NCBI GenBank assembly: GCA_902773165.1
Contig: CACYDO010000150.1
Span: 1-6,029, forward strand
Reading direction: 5' to 3'
Origin: an uncultured Ruminococcus sp.
Lineage (GTDB): Bacteria; Bacillota; Clostridia; Oscillospirales; Acutalibacteraceae
DNA length: 6,029 bases
In this document: in pieces, positions 1 through 5,954 of the stretch
Position numbering within the stretch: the stretch's first letter is position 1
Layout: each line of letters begins with the position of its first letter
Made by a program: the position numbers and the translations under genes
Notes under the pieces: model-generated
What the model was told of the DNA's origin: nothing
Database searches by the model: none
What the model saw: the letters and a program-made list of their open reading frames with translations, nothing else

Positions 1-98
1 CTGATTCTATCGGTCAGGGCAACATGAGATGCTACGTTCTTCAGACAGCTGGTGCTCCTTCCGGCAAGATTGGTACGGACGGCACATACCTCAAGTAA
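1..98 (+). CDS. C-terminal end of an unrecognised protein (partial)
   Basis: The reading frame is open from the left edge (first full codon at 3) to a TAA at 96-98, giving the last 31 residues of a protein that starts outside the window. The visible tail contains GQGNMRCYVLQTAGAPSGK and ends GTDGTYLK. It is rich in glycine, small and polar residues, with one cysteine and no hydrophobic helix, which would suit the end of a soluble or secreted domain. I do not recognise the family. A hairpin terminator starts 23 bp after the stop, which supports this being a real gene end. The frame assignment rests on that and on the absence of other stops, so it is fairly safe, but function cannot be inferred. 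Confidence 0.6.
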   Translation, partial: DSIGQGNMRCYVLQTAGAPSGKIGTDGTYLK

Positions 99-121
99 TA
101 TAAACAGAATTAATCCTTATG

Positions 122-160
122 AGAGCCGTACTCCACTCGGGTACGGCTCTTAAAGTTTTA
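122..160 (+). terminator. Intrinsic terminator after the upstream partial gene
   Basis: A perfect 10-bp stem (AGAGCCGTAC at 122-131 pairing with GTACGGCTCT at 141-150) encloses a 9-nt loop and is followed by a moderately T-rich stretch, TAAAGTTTTA. The stem is strong and well placed, 23 bp after the stop codon at 96-98 and before the next promoter. The T-tract is interrupted, so termination may be incomplete. Confidence 0.8.
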
Positions 161-170
161 CAAATTTTCT

Positions 171-199
171 TTGACATATTGGGGGTGTAATGGTATAAT
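171..199 (+). promoter_or_regulatory. Sigma-A promoter of gpsA, consensus -35 and extended -10
   Basis: TTGACA (171-176) and TATAAT (194-199) are both exact consensus hexamers, separated by 17 bp. A TG at 191-192, one base before the -10, makes it an extended -10 as well. Transcription should start near 206, giving a leader of roughly 57 nt before the gpsA ATG at 263. A promoter this close to consensus would be expected to be strong unless repressed. The palindrome over its -10 and start site is described separately. Confidence 0.9.
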
Positions 200-222
200 T
201 TATATATTAATATATAAATTAT
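195..222. repeat. Perfect 28-bp AT-only palindrome over the -10 and start site
   Basis: Positions 195-222 read the same on both strands, with no mismatch and no spacer; the centre lies between 208 and 209. It contains only A and T. It includes five of the six bases of the -10 box and the expected start of transcription. It could be an operator for a dimeric repressor, or a cruciform or easily melted element. Because the -10 sequence itself forms one edge, part of the symmetry could be chance in AT-rich DNA, but 14 matched pairs in a row is more than such DNA usually gives. Confidence 0.6.
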
Positions 223-223
223 T

Positions 224-241
224 GTGTGCTGTTTGGCACAC
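224..241 (+). other. Small leader hairpin just upstream of the gpsA ribosome site
   Basis: GTGTGC (224-229) pairs with GCACAC (236-241), leaving a 6-nt intervening stretch whose outer bases could add a T-G wobble pair. It lies in the predicted leader, ending 6 nt before the AAGGAG ribosome site (248-253). It does not cover that site, so it might protect the 5' end or adjust ribosome access rather than block it. It may also be incidental. Confidence 0.4.
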
Positions 242-262
242 TTTCAGAAGGAGTTTTGCTGT

Positions 263-1231
263 ATGAAAATTTCGGTTCTTGGCTGCGGCAGATGGGGTGC
301 GTTTATTGCGTGGTATCTGAATAAAATTGGTCACGATGTTATGTCGTGGGGACTTTCTGACGCTCCACAGTTAATAGAGTTAAAAAATACGCGCAGCAAC
401 GGTATGCTGACGTTTCCGGATTCTCTGGAAATATCTGATGATCTTGAAAAAGCAGTGACACGCGCGGAGATCATTGTCATTTCGATAAGCTGTCAGGCGC
501 TGCGTTCATTCCTCAACGATGTGAAAAAGTATGACCTTACCGGGAAAAGCTTCGTTCTTTGTATGAAGGGAATAGAAGAGGGAACAGGCTGCCGCCTTAC
601 TCAGGTCGTTGGAGATGTTCTCGGCGATATTCCCGTCGCTGTGTGGGTGGGACCCGGACATCCGCAGAATTTTGTAAACGGAATACCAAACTGCATGGTT
701 ATTGACAGCGCTTACAGCGATCTTAAAATTAAGCTTGTAGAGGAATTCTCCAGCAGCCTTATCCGCTTTTATTTTGGTGCCGATCTTATTGGCAGCGAGG
801 TTGGCGCGGCTGCAAAGAATGTTATCGGTATTGCCGCAGGTATGCTTGACGGTATGGGCTATGGCTGCCTTAAAGGTGCTTTGATGAGCCGCGGAACACA
901 TGAGGTCGGTAAGCTCATTAAAGCGATGGGCGGCAGTGAGTACTCAGCTTACGGCCTTTGCCATCTGGGCGATTATGAAGCTACTTTATTTTCACAGTTC
1001 AGTCAGAACAGAATGTTCGGTGAAACATTTGTTAAGGGCGAAAAATATACTAAGCTTGCAGAGGGTGTTGCTACGTGCCGCGCGCTTGTAAGTCTTTCGC
1101 ATAAGTACGGTGTTGAAATGCCGATCGTGAATTCTGTAAGAGCTATGCTTGCAGGCGAGGTTGATGCTAAAAAAGCTCTTGACGAGCTGTTTAACAGAAG
1201 AATAAAATCGGAGTTCGATATTATACTTTAA
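263..1231 (+). CDS. gpsA: NAD(P)H-dependent glycerol-3-phosphate dehydrogenase, divergent
   Basis: The 322-residue cytoplasmic enzyme would reduce dihydroxyacetone phosphate to sn-glycerol-3-phosphate, the backbone for phospholipid synthesis. The N-terminal Rossmann fold shows GCGRWG at residues 7-12 for the dinucleotide. KGIE follows at 102-105, and the C-terminal helical domain carries the family motif AAKNVIGIAAG around catalytic Lys185, then HLGD (234-237) and QNR (248-250). Length is normal for the family (about 330). The start at 263 is chosen because AAGGAG lies 9 nt upstream; an in-frame GTG at 224 has no ribosome site. The gene is divergent: the usual GPSFA-type loop reads GPGHPQNF (130-137), and the usual AGLGDL..TC segment reads CHLGDYEATLF. 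It has its own strong promoter and is followed after 15 bp by the nuclease gene. I am sure of the superfamily, and fairly sure of the substrate. Confidence 0.88.
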   Translation: MKISVLGCGRWGAFIAWYLNKIGHDVMSWGLSDAPQLIELKNTRSNGMLTFPDSLEISDDLEKAVTRAEIIVISISCQALRSFLNDVKKYDLTGKSFVLCMKGIEEGTGCRLTQVVGDVLGDIPVAVWVGPGHPQNFVNGIPNCMVIDSAYSDLKIKLVEEFSSSLIRFYFGADLIGSEVGAAAKNVIGIAAGMLDGMGYGCLKGALMSRGTHEVGKLIKAMGGSEYSAYGLCHLGDYEATLFSQFSQNRMFGETFVKGEKYTKLAEGVATCRALVSLSHKYGVEMPIVNSVRAMLAGEVDAKKALDELFNRRIKSEFDIIL

Positions 1232-1246
1232 TCTATGGTGAGAATA

Positions 1247-1813
1247 ATGACCAAAAACAAATTAATTAAGCTGCTGTCAGTTTTGTTGGCAGCTGCTGCG
1301 ATCTTTTCATTTTCCGGCTGCGATGAGGAGCTGCTTGAAGCGTTTTTTTCTGAAGAAAACGTGGATGTCGATTCCTCAAATGAGAACCGTGAGGGACCTT
1401 ACGAGGTCGTGAAGGTTGTTGATGGCGATACTATTAAGCTGATGATCGACGGAGAGAAGAAAAATGTCCGGTTGATCGGCGTTGATACTCCCGAGTCGGT
1501 TCACCCCGACGCTTCTAAAAATGTACCCGAGGGAACTCTTGCTTCCGATCATACAAAGGCGCTTGTCGGCGATAATATGCTGTATATCGAGTATGGCGTC
1601 GAACGAGAGGATCACTACGGCAGACCGCTGTGCTACGTTTATCTGCCCGATGGAACGATGCTAAATGAACAGCTTCTGATAGACGGCTACGCAGATGTTC
1701 TGTTTGTCGGAAGTAAGAACAGCATGTATAAGGATCACTTCTATGAGCTTCGCGATGAGGCGCGCGATGCAGGAAGAGGGCTTTGGAGCACGGGCGTTTT
1801 CGATAAGGATTAA
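1247..1813 (+). CDS. Thermonuclease (SNase-like) lipoprotein
   Basis: This is a predicted membrane-anchored, extracellular, calcium-dependent nuclease of the staphylococcal nuclease family, cutting DNA or RNA. The 188-residue product begins with a lysine-containing lipoprotein signal peptide ending in FSGC (lipidated Cys25). A short acidic linker follows, then one SNase domain at about residues 52-181. All the known active-site positions are visible: VDGDT (Asp59, Asp61), VRLIGVDTPE (Arg75, Asp80, Glu83) and YGRPLCYVY (Arg126), closing with GLWS. The ATG at 1247 is preferred because GGTGAG precedes it (short 4-nt spacing) and it gives a standard signal peptide; an in-frame ATG at 1235 would add four residues but has no ribosome site. 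The gene starts 15 bp after gpsA with no promoter visible between them, so the two are probably co-transcribed. A role in using external nucleic acid is inferred, not shown. Confidence 0.92.
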   Translation: MTKNKLIKLLSVLLAAAAIFSFSGCDEELLEAFFSEENVDVDSSNENREGPYEVVKVVDGDTIKLMIDGEKKNVRLIGVDTPESVHPDASKNVPEGTLASDHTKALVGDNMLYIEYGVEREDHYGRPLCYVYLPDGTMLNEQLLIDGYADVLFVGSKNSMYKDHFYELRDEARDAGRGLWSTGVFDKD

Positions 1814-1818
1814 CCTCT

Positions 1819-1834
1819 GCACAAAGATTTGTGC
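1819..1834 (+). other. Short hairpin between nuclease gene and orphan gene
   Basis: GCACAA (1819-1824) pairs with TTGTGC (1829-1834) around a 4-nt loop, 5 bp after the nuclease stop codon. Outer CTCT (1815-1818) could pair with AGAG (1840-1843) across a bulge. No T-tract follows, so it is not a convincing terminator. It may be a processing or stability element, or chance. Confidence 0.3.
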
Positions 1835-1871
1835 TGCTAAGAGCTGATTTAAACACGGCAGGAGTTTTGTT

Positions 1872-2222
1872 ATGATCGAATTTAACGATGAAATCGGAGC
1901 ATATGTAATTGAATATGATGATGCTTTTATTTGTTGGGAAGAAGAACCCGATGACGATTATCAGAAAATTGCAGATGATGTGAGAAACGCATATAACCGT
2001 AATATCAAACATATTGCCAAGGCGGTTTTTACTGAGATAAAAGAGATATTTAATGTGGCAGATGTTGAGGAGGTTATTGCAAAACTTGGTAAACCACAAA
2101 TCTACATAGATAACGAACAAGTGGTATATTGCGAAAATAGCTTCGATGATACACATATAATCAGCTTCGAGTATTCAGATAATGAATTTAAAGATATTCA
2201 ATATGTGTCGGTTGACGGTTGA
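1872..2222 (+). CDS. Small acidic protein of unknown function
   Basis: I do not recognise this 116-residue protein. It has a good ribosome site, AGGAG at 1860-1864, 7 nt before the ATG, and ends in TGA. There is no signal peptide or membrane segment, so it should be cytoplasmic. It is strongly acidic, with clusters such as CWEEEPDDD (residues 21-29). The pattern suggests an N-terminal beta part (1-22), a helical middle (about 30-73, including AKAVFTEIKEIF) and a C-terminal beta part (about 76-114). That size, acidity and alpha/beta layout resemble many small immunity-type or DUF proteins, but I see no diagnostic motif. GC is about 35% in the four full 60-base lines I counted, against about 50% in a line of the nuclease gene, so it may have been acquired separately. 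It sits between two lipoprotein genes in the same orientation. Confidence 0.75.
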   Translation: MIEFNDEIGAYVIEYDDAFICWEEEPDDDYQKIADDVRNAYNRNIKHIAKAVFTEIKEIFNVADVEEVIAKLGKPQIYIDNEQVVYCENSFDDTHIISFEYSDNEFKDIQYVSVDG

Positions 2223-2225
2223 TTT

Positions 2226-2253
2226 TTGAACTGATTTTTTAGTACCGTATATT
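2226..2253 (+). promoter_or_regulatory. Possible promoter of the LRR lipoprotein gene
   Basis: TTGAAC (2226-2231) and TATATT (2248-2253) are separated by 16 bp, in the 56-bp gap before the LRR gene. Each hexamer differs from consensus at two positions or fewer, but the region is AT-rich and such matches arise easily. No clear terminator precedes it, so read-through from the upstream genes is also possible. Confidence 0.35.
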
Positions 2254-2278
2254 TAGATAAAATAAGGGGAAATATGCA

Positions 2279-3355
2279 ATGAAAAAATTAATGGCAGGCG
2301 TGCTTTCAGCGATCGTGCTGCTCGGTGCAGTCACATTTTCGGGTTGTGAGGAAAAAACGTTTGATTTCGGCGGACAGGTGTTTGATTATGATGTAACGGA
2401 GATCGAGGTATTTGATGTGGATTATTCCGACCTTTCCTTCGATGAACTGGAAAAATGTGAGCAGCTTTCATCTCTTACGCTTGAAAACTGCGGTATCTCG
2501 GATCTGTCGCAGATAGGAAAGCTGACAGGCTTGAAAAGATTGACGTTAAAAGGAAACATTATCAGTGATCTTTCCGCGCTATCCGGACTTACGCAGCTTC
2601 AGACTCTCGTTGTATCGGAAAACAATATAGAGGATATCTCAATTGTAAGTAAATTTCCGGAACTAACATATCTTGACTTCGGAAAAAATCCCGTTTCGGA
2701 TATCTCTGTTGTAGGTTCTTTGAAAAAACTGGAAACGCTTTATGCCGACGAAACAGCCGTTACCGATGTTTCGCCTGTTATGGGGCTGAAGGAGATGAAA
2801 GAGCTTTATCTCGGGAATGACGAAATAAGCAGTCTTGACGGCATTTCAGAGCTTGAATATCTTCGAACGCTTGACGTTTTTTCTACCGGCATGACCGACA
2901 TTGAACAGATCTGTTCGCTTCCCCAGATGAGAGCGCTTTATCTTGGGGATAATCCCGGAATAACCGATTTTTCTCCGATAACAAAGCTTGATAAGCTCGA
3001 GATCCTGCATGTTGAGAACTGTTCAGTCGAAGATGTTTCTCCGTTTGCGTCGTTGCCTGCGCTCAGTGAGCTTGTGATCACAAATGACGCGGTTCGTGAC
3101 ATTATGCCGCTTGCTTCGCTCGAAACTCTGAAAACGCTCAACATTGAAGGAGATTATATGGTTTCAAAGGAAGCGTTGGAGGAATTTACAGCTGCCTGCC
3201 CTAATTGCGAGGTCATTCATTCCGAGCTGAAAACGGCTTCCGAGGTAGCGAAGCTTTATCCTGAGCTGACTGAGGAGGATAAGAAAAAGGCTGCATTGGA
3301 ACGCGAAAGGGAGCGCTTTGCCGACGAGGTTCTCGATAAGCTCGGTCAAAGCTGA
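2279..3355 (+). CDS. Leucine-rich-repeat lipoprotein (internalin-type repeats)
   Basis: The 358-residue product starts with a lipoprotein signal peptide, MKKLMAGVLSAIVLLG, and lipobox FSGC with Cys23 as the lipidation site, so it should be anchored on the outer face of the membrane. Residues about 57-300 form roughly eleven repeats of 22 residues (one of 23) with the pattern L..L..L.L....I.DIS.L, as in SDLSALSGLTQLQTL (96-110). This is the bacterial SDS22/internalin-like class, which folds into a curved solenoid that binds protein partners. The C-terminal tail (about 310-358) is highly charged and likely helical, without a sorting signal or transmembrane helix. The start is supported by AGGGGA 8 nt upstream. 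The ligand is unknown; adhesion or envelope sensing are guesses from the fold. A strong terminator follows, so this is the last gene of its unit. Confidence 0.93.
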   Translation: MKKLMAGVLSAIVLLGAVTFSGCEEKTFDFGGQVFDYDVTEIEVFDVDYSDLSFDELEKCEQLSSLTLENCGISDLSQIGKLTGLKRLTLKGNIISDLSALSGLTQLQTLVVSENNIEDISIVSKFPELTYLDFGKNPVSDISVVGSLKKLETLYADETAVTDVSPVMGLKEMKELYLGNDEISSLDGISELEYLRTLDVFSTGMTDIEQICSLPQMRALYLGDNPGITDFSPITKLDKLEILHVENCSVEDVSPFASLPALSELVITNDAVRDIMPLASLETLKTLNIEGDYMVSKEALEEFTAACPNCEVIHSELKTASEVAKLYPELTEEDKKKAALERERERFADEVLDKLGQS

Positions 3356-3400
3356 TATTTGCCGGAAAATAATATAAAACAAAAAACAAAAATAACAAAG

Positions 3401-3442
3401 AAGCTGATGATTTCTGTTTATGCAGGATACATCAGTTTTTTT
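3401..3442 (+). terminator. Strong intrinsic terminator after the LRR gene
   Basis: CTGATG (3404-3409) pairs with CATCAG (3430-3435). The stem continues inwards through 3410-3416 with 3423-3429, including two G-T wobbles, to a 6-nt loop (3417-3422). A run of seven T (3436-3442) follows at once. The A-rich sequence before the stem (3376-3402) would give a U-tract on the - strand too, so it may work in both directions. Confidence 0.9.
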
Positions 3443-3470
3443 ATAATTCAATTTAATTTTTATACACCTC

Positions 3471-3499
3471 TTTAATATTTTACAGAAATGTGATATAAT
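3471..3499 (+). promoter_or_regulatory. Extended -10 promoter of the apeA-nfo unit
   Basis: TATAAT (3494-3499) is an exact -10 hexamer with TG at 3491-3492, one base before it. The sequence 17 bp upstream, TTTAAT (3471-3476), matches the -35 consensus poorly, which is common for extended -10 promoters. Transcription should start near 3506, giving a leader of about 110 nt before apeA. I see no riboswitch or strong hairpin in that leader. Confidence 0.75.
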
Positions 3500-3616
3500 G
3501 AAAAAAGTGGTATGTGAAGGTGGTGAAGTCATTATTTTGCCGTTATTCTTATACCGGTTAGTATCTTGATGTGTGAAGAAGATGCTGAACAGATTTTTAT
3601 GAAAGGAATGATATAA

Positions 3617-5038
3617 ATGTCTGAAAAAAATGAACAGACGGAAAAGAAATCAGAAGCGGCTCTGCTGAAAGAGAAGCTTGCCGCAAAAAAGCCTTCGGGT
3701 AAGCTGGAGCTTGATAAGGAAGTTATCGCAAAAGCTGACGAATTCTGCGAGGGCTACAAAGCTTTTATGAAAACAAGCAAGGTTGAGCGCGAGGCTGTCA
3801 GAACAACTAAGAAAATTGCCGAGGAACATGGCTTCGTTGAGTACGAGCAGGGAAAATCTTATAATCCCGGCGATAAGATCTACGTTATCAACAGAGGTAA
3901 AAATATCGGTCTTGCCGTTATCGGCAAAAACGGCACGAAAAACGGCGTTAAGCTCGTTATCGCTCATATTGATTCCCCAAGACTTGACCTTAAACCAAAT
4001 CCGCTTTATGAAGCGAATGATCTTGCACTGTTTAAGACGCATTATTACGGCGGTATCAAAAAATATCAGTGGACGGCTATTCCGCTTGCTCTTCACGGCA
4101 GAATCGTTCGTCTTGACGGTGAAGCTGTAGACGTTTGCGTCGGCGAGGACGAGGGAGACCCTTGCTTCGTTGTTTCCGATCTTCTTCCTCACCTTGCAAG
4201 AGAACAGGCTTCTAAGCCATTATCTAAGGCTATTGAGGGCGAGAGCCTTAATGTTCTCATTGGCAGCAGACCGTTTAATAACGATAAAGAATCTGAGCAG
4301 GTAAAGCTTAATATCCTCAATATTCTCTTTGAGAAATACGGTATTATCGAATCAGATTTCCTTTCGGCGGAGCTTGATCTCGTTCCTGCATTTGCACCGC
4401 GTGATATCGGTTTTGACAGAAGCCTTATCGGCGCTTACGGTCACGATGATAAGGTGTGCGCTTACCCCGGAGTTATGGCTGCTGTTAACGCTGATACGCC
4501 CGAAAGCACGTTTATCACGTTCCTCTGCGACAAAGAGGAAATCGGCTCGGACGGCAATACAGGTATGCAGTCAACGTTCCTAAACAGCTTTATTGAAGAT
4601 CTTGCAGAGGCAGACGGCGTTGCTTTCCGTCATGTTATGGCGAAATCAAAATGCCTCTCTGCCGATGTTAACGCGGCGTTTGACCCGAACTATGCAAGCG
4701 CGTTTGAAGCAAATAACGCAAGCTATCTCAACGGCGGAGTTATCATTACGAAATATACAGGCGCAGGCGGAAAGTATGATACCTCTGATGCTTCTGCGGA
4801 GTATATGGGAATTATCCGCAAAATGCTTGAGGATAATGGAGTTCTCTGGCAGACAGGCGAGCTTGGAAAGGTTGACGGAGGCGGCGGCGGAACGATCGCA
4901 AAATACGTTGCAAATTATAATGTAGACGTCGTTGACCTCGGCGTGCCGGTTCTTTCAATGCACGCGCCGTTTGAGGTGGTTGCTAAGGTGGACGTATACA
5001 TGACGTACCTGGCATTTGCCGCGTTCTTGAAGCTTTGA
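3617..5038 (+). CDS. apeA: M18 family zinc aminopeptidase (aminopeptidase 1)
   Basis: This 473-residue cytoplasmic exopeptidase should remove N-terminal residues from peptides, using two zinc ions and working as a large tetrahedral oligomer, as known for M18/M42 enzymes. The metal and catalytic residues are all visible: AHIDSPR (His117, catalytic Asp119), GHDDK (bridging Asp277), DKEEIGSDG (Glu307 general base, Glu308 ligand), SADVNAA (Asp350) and SMHAPFE (His449). A glycine-rich turn, DGGGGG, lies at 420-425. The segment LDLKPNPLYE followed by THYYGGIKKYQW points to the ApeA (aminopeptidase 1) branch rather than ApeB. Length is normal. Residues 1-35 are lysine- and glutamate-rich and probably a flexible extension. 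The start is supported by AAAGGA 9 nt upstream. The gene is followed by nfo after 29 bp without a terminator. The substrate preference cannot be read from the sequence. Confidence 0.94.
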   Translation: MSEKNEQTEKKSEAALLKEKLAAKKPSGKLELDKEVIAKADEFCEGYKAFMKTSKVEREAVRTTKKIAEEHGFVEYEQGKSYNPGDKIYVINRGKNIGLAVIGKNGTKNGVKLVIAHIDSPRLDLKPNPLYEANDLALFKTHYYGGIKKYQWTAIPLALHGRIVRLDGEAVDVCVGEDEGDPCFVVSDLLPHLAREQASKPLSKAIEGESLNVLIGSRPFNNDKESEQVKLNILNILFEKYGIIESDFLSAELDLVPAFAPRDIGFDRSLIGAYGHDDKVCAYPGVMAAVNADTPESTFITFLCDKEEIGSDGNTGMQSTFLNSFIEDLAEADGVAFRHVMAKSKCLSADVNAAFDPNYASAFEANNASYLNGGVIITKYTGAGGKYDTSDASAEYMGIIRKMLEDNGVLWQTGELGKVDGGGGGTIAKYVANYNVDVVDLGVPVLSMHAPFEVVAKVDVYMTYLAFAAFLKL

Positions 5039-5067
5039 TAACAAAATCAAAACGAGGAGTGACTGTT

Positions 5068-5898
5068 ATGCTGACACTTGGCTGTCATCTTTCCGCGTCG
5101 AAGGGATATCTCCACATGGGGGAGGAGGCCGTTTCGATCGGCGCGAATACATTTCAGTTCTTTACGCGCAATCCGCGCGGATTTAAGGTCAAAGACCTCG
5201 ACGTTTCCGACTGTGAAGCGTTCAACAAATATTGGGAGGAGCACAACGGCGGCAAAATTGTTGCCCATGCTCCGTATACGCTGAACGCATGCTCCGCAGA
5301 CCCACATATACGTGAGCTTGCGCATATGATTATGTCAGATGACCTTGCACGTCTTGAGCATATCAGTGGTGTGTATTATAATTTTCACCCGGGCAGCCAC
5401 GTAAAGCAGGGTGTAGAGATCGGTACGGATTACATTGTAGAGCTTCTCAACACGCTTATCTCTCCCGAGCAGAAAACTATTGTCCTGCTTGAAACAATGG
5501 CCGGCAAGGGCAGCGAGATAGGGCGTACCTTCGAGGAGCTGCGCACGATAATCGACAGAGTTGAGCACAGCGAAAAAATAGGCGTTTGCCTGGATACGTG
5601 CCATATCTTTGACGGAGGCTACGATATTGTTAATAACGCCGATGACGTTATGGCGCAGTTTGATAAGGTGATCGGTTTAGACAGACTTTATGCTGTTCAT
5701 CTTAACGACAGTAAGAATCCGATCGGAAGCCACAAAGACCGCCACGAGCTGATAGGCAAAGGCAATATCGGACTTGACGCGCTTGTCGCGTTTATAAGCC
5801 GTCCCGAGATCAGTAAACTGCCGATAATTCTTGAAACACCGAACGATATCCCCGGTTATAAAGAGGAGATATCCATGCTGCGTGAAAAAGCCGAATAG
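5068..5898 (+). CDS. nfo: Endonuclease IV (AP endonuclease)
   Basis: The 276-residue enzyme cuts DNA on the 5' side of abasic sites and removes blocked 3' ends in base excision repair. It has the TIM-barrel fold of the Nfo family and all nine residues that bind the three zinc ions in E. coli Nfo have counterparts: His67 (AHAPY), His107 (NFHPGS), Glu142 (LLETMAG), Asp176 and His179 (LDTCHIF), His211 (VHLNDSK), Asp224 and His226 (HKDRHE) and Glu256 (ILETP). Length is typical (about 280). The ATG at 5068 is chosen because AGGAG (5055-5059) lies 8 nt upstream; an in-frame TTG at 5035 would add 11 unconserved residues and lacks a ribosome site. It probably shares the apeA transcript. Its last codons lie in a hairpin that may end a convergent transcript. 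Confidence 0.96.
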   Translation: MLTLGCHLSASKGYLHMGEEAVSIGANTFQFFTRNPRGFKVKDLDVSDCEAFNKYWEEHNGGKIVAHAPYTLNACSADPHIRELAHMIMSDDLARLEHISGVYYNFHPGSHVKQGVEIGTDYIVELLNTLISPEQKTIVLLETMAGKGSEIGRTFEELRTIIDRVEHSEKIGVCLDTCHIFDGGYDIVNNADDVMAQFDKVIGLDRLYAVHLNDSKNPIGSHKDRHELIGKGNIGLDALVAFISRPEISKLPIILETPNDIPGYKEEISMLREKAE

Positions 5899-5919
5899 TA
5901 TTTTCGATATACTTTCGGC
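5885..5919 (-). terminator. Possible - strand terminator inside the 3' end of nfo
   Basis: GCCGAA (5890-5895) pairs with TTCGGC (5914-5919). With one bulged base, AGTAT (5897-5901) pairs with ATACT (5909-5913) around a 7-nt loop. On the + strand the hairpin is followed by GCGGAG, so it is a poor terminator for nfo. On the - strand it is followed at once by five T (complement of 5885-5889), the intrinsic terminator pattern. This suggests a - strand gene to the right, converging on nfo. Confidence 0.5.
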
Positions 5920-5954
5920 GCGGAGATCAACTAACTGTTATACAAAGTAAAAAC

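Noticed and set aside
224..262. GTG start giving a longer GpsA
   Set aside because: The extra 13 residues precede a normal MKISVLGCGRWG Rossmann start, the GTG has no ribosome site, and AAGGAG sits at the right distance from the ATG at 263.
1515..2156. 213-codon open frame on the - strand
   Set aside because: It runs across the 3' half of the nuclease gene, the gap and most of the orphan gene, both better supported on the + strand by motifs or ribosome sites. Its product shows no family features.
2274..2282. Minimal ATG-CAA-TGA frame overlapping the LRR start
   Set aside because: The ribosome site is 3 nt from this ATG but 8 nt from the LRR ATG at 2279, so the latter is favoured; the two-codon frame is probably chance.
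3650..4192. 180-codon open frame on the - strand
   Set aside because: It lies wholly opposite the 5' part of apeA, whose metal-binding motifs are unambiguous; it is a shadow of that coding sequence.
5035..5067. TTG start giving a longer endonuclease IV overlapping apeA
   Set aside because: The strong AGGAG at 5055-5059 lies inside that extension and serves the ATG at 5068, which matches the family N-terminus.
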